This document shows positions 17,445 to 24,771 of a stretch of 64,000 nt of DNA, piece after piece (position 1 is the first letter of the stretch; the number at the start of each line of letters is the position of its first letter). The stretch is from Aquabacterium commune. Lineage in GTDB: Bacteria > Pseudomonadota > Gammaproteobacteria > Burkholderiales > Burkholderiaceae_C. Under the pieces are notes generated by a model, which did not search any database, was not told the origin of the DNA, and was given only the letters and a program-made list of their open reading frames with translations. The stretch covers positions 62,001-126,000 of the forward strand of contig NZ_SNXW01000006.1 in assembly GCF_004362855.1 (NCBI RefSeq). The letters are read 5' to 3'. The position numbers were made by a program, and so were the translations under genes.

Positions 17445-18986
17445 TCAGAGCATCTCTCGTCGCTTGATCAGCCAAGGCAGGACCTTGGGAAACAGATTCG
17501 GTTTCCTTTGCATGAGCAAAATCAGCAAAGACAAGTCCTTGGGGCTCCAGGTGTTGAGCATGACCGTCAAGCACCAAAACACCAGCACATAAACAACGCC
17601 ACCCAGCCAATGCATCCAGTTGGCATCTGAAACCTGCAACAACAGCCATGCAAGGCCGCCAGAAAAACACGCGGCCAACAGCAGTGACAGCATGGGTCGC
17701 CACGGCAGCCGGAATCCGATCATGCGGTAGCAGTACATGGAGTAGCCGCCGATGATGATGACCGCGTTCACGCCGCTGGCGGCCACGGCACCCACCAGAC
17801 CGTAAGGCGGGATCAAGATCAAGGAGGCCGTGGTGCTCACCACCATGACGGCGACCGCGCGGCCGGTTCGGATCCGCTGGTTGTCGATCACCAAAAGCAG
17901 AGATGACACAGGGTTGTCCAGCAGCGCCAAGCTGCTCAGCAGCACCATCCATTGCAAAGCAGGCACCATGGCTTCATAGCGAACCCCGTAAATGCCAATC
18001 ACGGCAGGCCGCGCCCACATGATGCCGGCGCCCGCCAGCGTCAGACCCAGGAACAGGAAGTACCGGTTTGCGTCGGAGAGTATGGGCTTCACGTGGTCAA
18101 AACCACCCTGTCCGCGTGCGTGCGCCATGGTTGGCATGAGGAGGGTAGAGAGGCTGGACGACAACATCTCAATCGCACCACGGGCGAGGTTGGAGGCCAG
18201 TGTGTAGTACCCGACCTCGGCTGCGCCAATGAGTCGGCTCAAGAGGTAGACGTCCACTGTTCGACCACCCAACGACACGATGAGCACCTGCAGCGATGTC
18301 CACCACATGTTCGTCATCAAAGGGCGGCGGGCCTCTTCTGTCAGTTTCTCCCGAGTGATCACGATGCCGGCTTTGCGCCGAAGCCACCACACAACACCCA
18401 CATGCGAGGCACAGACGATGACATACCAGTACAGGTTGTGCTTCAAGCTGGCGTCAGCCCAGGTGAGGACCAAAACGCCTGCTGTGTACAAGATGCTGGT
18501 GGCCATGTTGCCCCAAGCCTCGACCCAAAATTTCCAGTGTCCTTTGGCCGCTGAAGTGTGAAATTGATAGACGGATTTCGGCAGGAAACATGCCAACGTG
18601 ACGGCGAGGAATGTCCGGGTGTCCCCCTCCCATCCAGCAGCTTCAAAGAGCGGGAACAGGGCAAGGAACAAAGCGCACACCACGGCCAAGCTCAACCACT
18701 GAGCGCGTTGCAACCATCCATAGAGCGAGCTGGCATCAGATGTCCGGCCGGCCCCCAACGCTTCAGAGATGAAGCGAGAGGCGGTCAGGGGAATGCCGTG
18801 GTTCCCGAATGTCACGAGCAGGCCCACCATCCACAGCACATAGGCATAGCGCCCGTACTCGTCCGGACCCAACTGGCGAGCCAACAGCGCACTCACGATC
18901 AGGCCCAGTGCCACTGTCACGTAGGTTGACAGTGTCATGACGGCTGCGGCTTTGAGGGCGCCAAGACGCGTTATCGATACGCTCAT
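17445..18986 (-). CDS. Wzx-type polysaccharide flippase (MATE/MOP superfamily)
   Basis: 513 aa with about 12-14 hydrophobic segments. N-terminal ALKAAAVMTLSTYVTVALGL and LGPDEYGRYAYVLWMVGLLV (the LGxxxYGxY motif) mark polysaccharide-biosynthesis flippases. Later RLIGAAEVGYYTLASNLA corresponds to the second half-repeat. It would flip the undecaprenyl-linked repeat unit across the inner membrane, between the cytoplasmic glycosyltransferases and the ligase-like protein. It is on the opposite strand from those genes and downstream of a terminator that closes the beta-helix gene. No strong ribosome site was seen at the ATG. Confidence 0.88.
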   Translation of the reverse strand: MSVSITRLGALKAAAVMTLSTYVTVALGLIVSALLARQLGPDEYGRYAYVLWMVGLLVTFGNHGIPLTASRFISEALGAGRTSDASSLYGWLQRAQWLSLAVVCALFLALFPLFEAAGWEGDTRTFLAVTLACFLPKSVYQFHTSAAKGHWKFWVEAWGNMATSILYTAGVLVLTWADASLKHNLYWYVIVCASHVGVVWWLRRKAGIVITREKLTEEARRPLMTNMWWTSLQVLIVSLGGRTVDVYLLSRLIGAAEVGYYTLASNLARGAIEMLSSSLSTLLMPTMAHARGQGGFDHVKPILSDANRYFLFLGLTLAGAGIMWARPAVIGIYGVRYEAMVPALQWMVLLSSLALLDNPVSSLLLVIDNQRIRTGRAVAVMVVSTTASLILIPPYGLVGAVAASGVNAVIIIGGYSMYCYRMIGFRLPWRPMLSLLLAACFSGGLAWLLLQVSDANWMHWLGGVVYVLVFWCLTVMLNTWSPKDLSLLILLMQRKPNLFPKVLPWLIKRREML

Positions 18987-19033
18987 CGGTGGGAAGCTTT
19001 GCAGAAGGGGCGGACCGCGCTGGGAAACAAAAA

Positions 19034-19051
19034 GCAGGCCCGAAGGCCTGC
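19034..19051 (-). terminator. Intrinsic terminator after the beta-helix lipoprotein gene
   Basis: On the minus strand GCAGGCC-TTCG-GGCCTGC is followed by TTTTTG. The 7-bp stem with a UUCG tetraloop lies 32 bp beyond the stop of the beta-helix gene and 48 bp before the flippase start, so it separates the two genes. Confidence 0.85.
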
Positions 19052-19082
19052 ATTGTGGATGGAGAGAAGCCGAGACTGGATG

Positions 19083-21053
19083 TCAGGGTTGCTCGATGGC
19101 GCCGAGGTCAAAGGCCGAACCCTTCAGAATGCGATTCTTGACGCCCCTCGGGTATGTGTACTCCCCAATCAACGTCAGGTTGTCGGCCGCTGCACCGTTG
19201 GGGGTGAAGCTGGGACCAGTGATGCCTGCGTCGAGTGCGGGTGATCCGGTCAGGGGTGCCATGGTGGTGGCGTCGAGCTTGGGCGGATTCTTCCGTGTGT
19301 CGCCGATGAACAGGGTGGCCGCAGAAGTGTCCACCATGGGGATGTTCGTGGCTGTCCAACCGGTGCCGTTGCTGACCTGCGTGTTGGAGTATGAGTCGGG
19401 CAGATTCCGGTTTTCAGGCACGTAGTTCGCTCCCCGGAGAACCACGCGACCTACGCGAGAGCTGGCAAGGAAGGCCCAACCTGTGGTGCCATCGTCGGCC
19501 CAGAAGATGTTGCCACCGGCTTCAACTCTGGCGTTGATGTCCGGGTACTGGTCATCGTTGCCGCCCACTTGGAACACCGAGGACTGGTAGTAGCAATTGC
19601 CACCGGGCAGGCAAGAAGAGCGGTGAACATACGTGTTGCCGTAGAAGAACAACACGCCTTTGCGCGTCTTGGCGCTGTTCTTGTCGTGTCCGAAATGGAT
19701 GGGGCGGCCAGAAAGGCGGTCGTTGGTGTTGCTCAGTGGCAGGTTGATGTCGTTGAGGATGATGTTGCCGTAAACCCAGGCGTAGTCGTAGAGTGGGTCG
19801 TCGCGCACAGAGGTCACGTACTCTTCTTCGGTCTCCACCAAGTCGAGGGCACGGGCGCTGGCCTGGATGTAGTTGTAGCGGACCACCGTGGCACTGCCTC
19901 GGTCCTTGTATGTGGATCCACCATAGGCCTGCCCCAGGAAGTTGCCTTCAACCAGGGAACGACGCCCTTGCAGGTAGAGGTTGTGCTCAGTGCTTTGTAC
20001 GGGGTTGCCGTTGAGGTGGATTTTGCTGCGACGCACAATCACGTTCGACGTGTAGTCGTTGACGCTCGTGCCACGGCTGTTCGTGAAGATGCCGTTGTCG
20101 TTCGCTGTGATTTCGCAGTTCTCGACGGTCAGGTGCCGCACACGCACAGCGTAGATGGCCGAGGCGCCGCCCTGGTAGGCCTTCGCGACGTTGTTGCCAT
20201 TCGTGAAAGTGGCATTGTGGTTGGCGTTCATCATCTTCAGGTTCTGGATGGTGATGAACTGCGGGAGGTAATCGTAGCGAGGCGTCTGTCCCGTGGGCAT
20301 GACCTCATTGCCCTGCCAGTAGATCAGGAAAATGCCCAGTCCCTGGATGCCATCGGACCAGGTGCCGTCGGACAGTTGACCGTAGCTGCCAAAATGAGCG
20401 GCCTTGGCATCATCCGCCATGGTGGCTCCCGCTGCATCCAGAACAGGAAGGTTGCAGTTGGCATCCGTCACGCCGTTGATGTAGACGGGTTTGGCCGCGG
20501 TGCCCTGTGCACGCAGGCCGATCACCGTTCTGTAGGGCGTGCTGCGGTAGTGGATGTTGACCACGTCGCCAGCCTGCAAGGAAAGCCACGGAACTTGATT
20601 GAGTTCGGTGTAGGTTTTCCCGGGGCCGACATCGTAAGTTTTGTTCGAGCCAATCAACCTACCCGAGCAAGCGCTGGAACTCAAAGTCCGGAAGGCCGGG
20701 GGCCAAACGCTTCCGTCGTCCATCGGTGGTGCAGCGCTGTCGCTGGTGGTGCTCGTGCTGGTGGTGCTCGTGCTCGTTGGGGGTGTCGACGTGGTTGTCG
20801 TGGTCGTGGTCGTTGTGGTTGTCGTCGGGGGGGTTGACGTGCTGGTCGTCGTCTTGCGACGCAGACGCTCCGCTTCGGCCGCGGCATCTCCCGAGTCGCC
20901 GCTGCCGCCGCCGCCGCCGCAAGCGGTCAGAACGAGGGAGCTCAAGAGGGACAGGGCAGCGATTTGCGCGTGGCGGCGAGCATCGCGACGGCGCATGGCG
21001 CTGCCTGGAGCTCGGGCGGCGTCAGTCGGAACGGTGAATCGGGGATCGGTCAT
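19083..21053 (-). CDS. Secreted lipoprotein with Thr-rich linker and right-handed parallel beta-helix
   Basis: 656 aa from the ATG at 21053, chosen because AAAGGATAG lies 7 nt upstream. After a long basic n-region comes a signal with lipobox SSLVLTACGG and a Gly/Ser stretch, then a low-complexity linker of about 45 residues, almost all Thr, Ser and Pro. The remaining 500 residues show beta-helix features: repeated V-x-N asparagine ladders such as ITIQNLKMMNANHN, LTVENCEITANDNGIF, VIVRRSKIHLNGN, SLVEGNFLGQAY and VVRYNYIQASARAL. Such folds occur in polysaccharide lyases, C5-epimerases and hydrolases that act on EPS. The location supports a polymer-modifying or surface role; no catalytic triad can be assigned. 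Confidence 0.8.
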   Translation of the reverse strand: MTDPRFTVPTDAARAPGSAMRRRDARRHAQIAALSLLSSLVLTACGGGGGSGDSGDAAAEAERLRRKTTTSTSTPPTTTTTTTTTTTTSTPPTSTSTTSTSTTSDSAAPPMDDGSVWPPAFRTLSSSACSGRLIGSNKTYDVGPGKTYTELNQVPWLSLQAGDVVNIHYRSTPYRTVIGLRAQGTAAKPVYINGVTDANCNLPVLDAAGATMADDAKAAHFGSYGQLSDGTWSDGIQGLGIFLIYWQGNEVMPTGQTPRYDYLPQFITIQNLKMMNANHNATFTNGNNVAKAYQGGASAIYAVRVRHLTVENCEITANDNGIFTNSRGTSVNDYTSNVIVRRSKIHLNGNPVQSTEHNLYLQGRRSLVEGNFLGQAYGGSTYKDRGSATVVRYNYIQASARALDLVETEEEYVTSVRDDPLYDYAWVYGNIILNDINLPLSNTNDRLSGRPIHFGHDKNSAKTRKGVLFFYGNTYVHRSSCLPGGNCYYQSSVFQVGGNDDQYPDINARVEAGGNIFWADDGTTGWAFLASSRVGRVVLRGANYVPENRNLPDSYSNTQVSNGTGWTATNIPMVDTSAATLFIGDTRKNPPKLDATTMAPLTGSPALDAGITGPSFTPNGAAADNLTLIGEYTYPRGVKNRILKGSAFDLGAIEQP

Positions 21054-21217
21054 TGCGCTATCCTTTGAGCGGTGCTGTGACATGCCCCAAGCGGAACACG
21101 TCGTCTTGGCGTGGATTCTCCGCTGGGTTGATGGCAGTTTCGGGGAGCGGGCCTGCGGGGCAGTAACAAATCGTGTTGTTCCTGCTGTGCATGGGTTTTG
21201 GTGGCGCTCTGTCGCGG

Positions 21218-21255
21218 ATCGGTTGATTCGTTCATCAGGTCACGAATCAGTCGAT
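21218..21255. repeat. Imperfect 14-bp inverted repeat upstream of the beta-helix gene
   Basis: ATCGGTTGATTCGT (21218-21231) and ACGAATCAGTCGAT (21242-21255) are complementary at 12 of 14 positions around a 10-nt loop, followed by TTT on the plus strand. It lies in the otherwise gene-free 21,054-21,394 stretch. It may be an operator, a weak terminator or a relic of mobile DNA. Nothing else recognisable was seen in that stretch. Confidence 0.5.
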
Positions 21256-21394
21256 TTTGCGCCGGTCACCTGTGATGGGTTTCACGGAGTGGCGCACAAG
21301 GGGAAGCCGTTGCAACTGGGGTTGCGGTGGTGAGACTTTGGATTTTGTTACAGTTGAACCACGGTTCTTTGCGGAGGCAGGGGCGAGAAGTGCC

Positions 21395-22598
21395 GGGTTT
21401 CGCTGGCAGCTGGCCTCGGTGTTCTCGGCGTTTGTCCGATCCATTGGGTTATTGGCGTCCGATCTCGCGGCTTATCGCCCGATCCTCGTGCTTTGGGTCG
21501 TGATTGTTTCGGAGTGGGTGTGGGGTGCGAGGGCCCTGAGATGGGGGGCCAACCGTCGCCTGCATTTCGGCAGTCTCGCGAGCCTGTCGCAGGCGGTGCG
21601 CATGTCGGTCCGAGCAAGTTCCCGACTGGGGAATGTGGTGGTGGCTTTGGGTGTCATCGGCACCGCGTCCTGTTGTGGGCGCTCACGTGCGTGAATGTCG
21701 ATGAATCTCTCATTGCCAATTGGCGTCGGAAAATATGACCCGATCCAGGTGGCGCCCAGCCATTTCGACGGAGGATATGTCTGGCATTTTGGTTTGGCGT
21801 TTGAGCGGTGTGGGTTTCTCAATGGCACAGCGATTTTGCCAAACCACCATCGTGGTGGTGCCATGGATATTCTTGCGGTTTTCTGCCTCAGCGCCTTGGT
21901 TCGTGCGACCGTCCCTGCCTCTCGAGCCGAAGGTCAGGGAGGGGCGGCATCCATCGCTCGAACGCGTGCTTGGCACGGCTCCGATTGGCCCGAGACCATG
22001 GATGCACTGACCGAACAGGTCGAGCGCATCAAGGCCAGCATCCGAGCCGAGGTGGAGCACCCGTTCCGTGTCATCAAGCGCCGGTTCAGTCATGTGAACG
22101 TGCGCTACCGCGGCCTGGCCAAGAACACGGCGCAGTTGCACACGCTGTTTGCGCTGGCCAATCTGTGCATGGTGCGCAAGCGTTTGACGGGGGGGGCTGG
22201 CATGAGTGCGCCCGGCGAATGGGAAATGGGCGCGAAATGCGCCCAAAACGCCTGACGCAAGAGCGTTCAGCCGCCATTCAGGTCATGTCAGCACACCCAG
22301 CCATGGTCAGCGCTCATTCGTGCAGACTTCCCTTGGCGAGAGCGCATGTGTGTCGCTGTCCGCGGGTGTGGTCGCGATCTTCATGCTGGGTTTGGTGGTC
22401 CGTGCTGAGTTGGGCCCCTTTGGTAAGAAGTGCTCGGCGAGCAGGCGCATCAAAACCTGGAGCGACGGGAGTCGATGCTCAAGGACCGCCCGTTGTTGTG
22501 GCGGGTTACTTTCTGTCCTGGTTTGGAGAATGCCATCCGCGAAGGCCGTGGTGTTCACCTTGATGCTCGTCTCCATGTTCATCCGGTTCTCGCGTTGA
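21395..22598 (+). pseudogene. Decayed O-antigen ligase/polymerase-like gene, split by IS remnant
   Basis: Pieces in different frames match the intact membrane protein at 13.7-15.1 kb in the same order. YRPILVLWVVIV (intact: LRPVLILWVLTF); [10 protein letters not shown] (intact: MLFALTCMNV) in a second frame; [13 protein letters not shown] (intact: SGALIWRIRSVGF) and [11 protein letters not shown] (intact: SIIVVSPWLLM) in a third. After an IS5-like insert come SASRRIKTWSDG (intact: SASERIDAWNDG), SMLKDRPLLW (intact: MMLKGNPLLG) in another frame, and the C-terminus FTLMLVSMFIR (intact: VTLVLVSVFIR). Several frameshifts, an internal loss around the third helix and the missing HNSF loop mean it cannot encode a working protein. 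Identity is too low for a recent tandem copy. Confidence 0.8.
21998..22255 (+). mobile_element. IS5-family transposase C-terminal remnant
   Basis: The frame reads [20 protein letters not shown], then [15 protein letters not shown] and [16 protein letters not shown], the well-known C-terminal block of IS5-family DDE transposases with the catalytic Glu in the VEHPFR region. The N-terminal two thirds of the transposase is absent, so the element is dead. It interrupts the ligase-like relic. ATTCGTGCAGACTTCCCTT at 22316-22334 is a plausible right terminal repeat. A similar but same-orientation motif at 21900-21916 is not a proper left end. Nothing else was recognised up to 22,713. Confidence 0.85.
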
Positions 22599-22713
22599 GC
22601 GGCTCTGCATGAACCGCCAGGACACGTGCTTGGCAAGAGGTTGATGGGGCCTGAGGGCCCGGCGTTGCGCGACCGGACAGGCGGCTGGGCTGGCGGCTCG
22701 CGCGGCGGATGCG

Positions 22714-23424
22714 TCAGGCCAAGACGTCAAGGAGTCGGTCCAATCCACCCTCGCTGATGGCCACCATGGCCTGCTCGCGCACCTTGGGTTTGGCATGGAA
22801 CGCCACACTCAGGCCGGCCGCCCCCATCATGGGGAGGTCGTTGGCGCCATCGCCCACGGCGATGCTGTGGCGCGGGTCACAGCCCAGGCGCATGCACAGG
22901 GCCAGCAGGTGCTGCTTCTTGGCTTCGCCATCGACGATGTCGCCCAGGACCCGGCCAGTGAGCAAGCCACCCTCGATTTCCAGCGTGTTGGCGTGGGCCT
23001 CGTGCATGCCCAGGCGCTCGCGGACGCGATCGGCAAAGAAGGTGAAGCCGCCAGACACCAGCAGGGTGCGCAGGCCTGCCGATCGCGCTGCCGCCATCAG
23101 TTCGGTTGCGCCGGGGTTGAGCTGCAGGCGCGTGTCATAAACGTCCTGCAGGGCTTCGGCGGGCACGCCTTGCAGCAGGGCGACACGGCGTCGCAGGCTG
23201 TCCTTGAAATCCGTGATTTCACCGCGCATGGCCGCTTCGGTGATGGCCGCCACTTCGGCTTTCTTGCCCACCGCGTCGGCGATCTCGTCGATGCACTCGA
23301 TGTTGATGAGGGTGGAGTCCATGTCGAAGGCGATGGCCCTGAACGAGGACAGTTGCAGGGGCGGCTCGAAACCTCGGATCAGGAGGCCTGGGGCAAATGC
23401 ACGGGGGGATGCGTTGTCGGACAT
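22714..23424 (-). CDS. serB: Phosphoserine phosphatase
   Basis: 236 aa from the ATG at 23424; a start 11 codons upstream is also open but that segment is Pro/His-rich and unlike SerB. HAD-superfamily motifs are complete: AFDMDSTLI (nucleophile and acid Asp), LLVSGGFTFFADRV (motif 2 Ser), KPK... region Lys, and AVGDGANDLPMM (motif 3 Asp pair). It hydrolyses O-phosphoserine in the last step of serine synthesis, in the cytoplasm. It lacks the N-terminal ACT domain of some SerB proteins. It is a single gene downstream of a PEP-CTERM gene from which it is separated by a strong terminator. Confidence 0.95.
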   Translation of the reverse strand: MSDNASPRAFAPGLLIRGFEPPLQLSSFRAIAFDMDSTLINIECIDEIADAVGKKAEVAAITEAAMRGEITDFKDSLRRRVALLQGVPAEALQDVYDTRLQLNPGATELMAAARSAGLRTLLVSGGFTFFADRVRERLGMHEAHANTLEIEGGLLTGRVLGDIVDGEAKKQHLLALCMRLGCDPRHSIAVGDGANDLPMMGAAGLSVAFHAKPKVREQAMVAISEGGLDRLLDVLA

Positions 23425-23464
23425 GGCGGGTTGGGGGGGCTTGTGACGCGACCCCATGAAAAAA

Positions 23465-23497
23465 GCTGGACGACCGGATTATCTCTGGTCGTCCAGC
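23465..23497 (-). terminator. Strong intrinsic terminator after the PEP-CTERM gene
   Basis: GCTGGACGACC and GGTCGTCCAGC form a perfect 11-bp stem around an 11-nt loop. On the minus strand the stem is followed by TTTTTT (23464-23459). It lies about 60 bp past the stop of the PEP-CTERM gene and isolates serB. Confidence 0.9.
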
Positions 23498-23555
23498 CTC
23501 ATGCAGGGCTTTCGGGGTGTGGCAGCCAGATGGCTGCGCTCCGTTCAGGGTGCCA

Positions 23556-24224
23556 TCAGCCCTGGCGGCGGCGGCGCAGTGCGAGGGTCATCAGTCCCAA
23601 GCCCAGTGCGCCCATGCCGATGGGGTTGAGTTCAGGCACGGCGGTGGCGGGGGACGCGTTGAATGCCACTTCGCCAATGCCGCAAGCGGTCAGGATGTTG
23701 CTGGCTGGTTGAGTTTGCGGGCAGCCGCTCATCTCCAGCTTCACGTAGCGCAGCGCGACGGACTGCCAGTTGTAGATGTCGGCCTTGTAATTGGCTTCGT
23801 AGGTGTTGTCTGTGGGGCTGAGGTTGCTCAGCAAGCTGAACCAGTTGGTGCCGTCGGTCGAGCCCAGCAAGTTGAGTTTGCCGGCGCCGGTGCCGTCCTC
23901 GTTCCAAAAGGCCATGCCCTGGACGTTTTGAACTTTGCCGAGGTCATAGGAGACGACCGAAGCGGTGGTGCCTTGGTTTGAGAACCACTCTTGCCCGTCG
24001 TACTCGAAGCTGTGCAGCGCGCTGAGGGCGTAGCTGTCAAAGTCGGTCACACCGCTGACGTAGTCGTTGAACAGGCCGAACAGGTTGTAGGTGTCGGCGA
24101 TGTCGCCAATGCCGGGGCCGCCGGACACGACAGTGGCGTCCACGGCGCTGACGATGGTGCCGGCTTGTGCAACGGACAGCACGGCCATCGACAGGGCTGC
24201 AGCAATGGAATTTTTCGTGAACAT
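23556..24224 (-). CDS. PEP-CTERM-like sorted protein with F5/8-type C-like region
   Basis: 222 aa with an AAGGGAAG ribosome site. Signal peptide about residues 1-21 (AAALSMAVLSVAQA). The middle has a discoidin-like feel: SVVSYDLGKVQNVQGMAFW, LLGSTDGTNWFSLL, VALRYVKLEMSG, so a carbohydrate-binding F5/8 type C fold is likely. The C-terminus is a tripartite exosortase signal: a short motif VPELNP, a hydrophobic helix (MGALGLGLMTLAL) and a basic RRRRQG tail. The canonical motif is VPEP; here PEP is replaced by PEL. It should be exported, cleaved by an exosortase and possibly joined to the EPS. No exosortase gene is in the window. Confidence 0.85.
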   Translation of the reverse strand: MFTKNSIAAALSMAVLSVAQAGTIVSAVDATVVSGGPGIGDIADTYNLFGLFNDYVSGVTDFDSYALSALHSFEYDGQEWFSNQGTTASVVSYDLGKVQNVQGMAFWNEDGTGAGKLNLLGSTDGTNWFSLLSNLSPTDNTYEANYKADIYNWQSVALRYVKLEMSGCPQTQPASNILTACGIGEVAFNASPATAVPELNPIGMGALGLGLMTLALRRRRQG

Positions 24225-24508
24225 GTTCTTCCCTTGGATGGCAGAGGAATCAACGGCCGGGCTTCAGCGAGGAAGCCCATGGAATGCGTGTGAGGTTAAA
24301 TGGCGTGACAAACGCACGCAATCCCTTGTTTCCAGTGTATCGCGGCTTGTCGGTGGCACTGTGGTGGCGCTGTCGGCAGAAGGCCCGTGATCGGCGGTCA
24401 TGGGGCGAGGGTTCGCCTTTGTGTCTGGGCATCGGGCCGTGCGGTTGGGGGTGCCTCATCTTTGTGGCCTAATACTGGGTTTGATCATTCCATCCACTGG
24501 AGCCAGCC

Positions 24509-24676
24509 ATGGGCAACAAAATCATCACCGAAGCCGACCGTCAAGCCACCCCCCGTCCCGTTGCGCCCGCTGGCGTGACCCTGGTGCGCGGCAATGGCCA
24601 AAAGCGCAGCCTGGAGCGTGGTTCGCACACCCGCAGCAAGAAGAACCCCGGCAAGCGTTGCCACAAGGGTGGCTGA
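24509..24676 (+). CDS. Small basic protein, unknown function
   Basis: 55 codons, ATG with TGGAG 8 nt upstream. The sequence begins MGNKIITEADRQ, contains PRPVAPAGVTLVRGNGQKR, and ends in a basic stretch SKKNPGKRCHKGG. It has no signal peptide, membrane segment or cysteine pair. Codon use is like its neighbours. I do not recognise a family. It precedes the flavoprotein gene by 95 bp on the same strand. The regular third-position G/C bias supports real coding, and nucleic-acid binding is a guess from its charge. Confidence 0.55.
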   Translation: MGNKIITEADRQATPRPVAPAGVTLVRGNGQKRSLERGSHTRSKKNPGKRCHKGG

Positions 24677-24771
24677 TGGCTGGCTGAGCTGGCCAGGCCC
24701 TCCTTGGGCCGGCTGGCCTTGCGATGCGGCTGAGCCCTGAGCTGGTTGCGTCGCAGAATCACAGCGTCGAT

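Noticed and set aside
20750-20880. Repetitive tract suspected as CRISPR or minisatellite
   Set aside because: It is the Thr/Ser/Pro-coding linker of the beta-helix lipoprotein; no spaced direct repeats.
21900-21916. Left terminal repeat of the IS5 remnant
   Set aside because: TTCGTGCGACCGTCCCT resembles the right-end motif but is in the same, not inverted, orientation.
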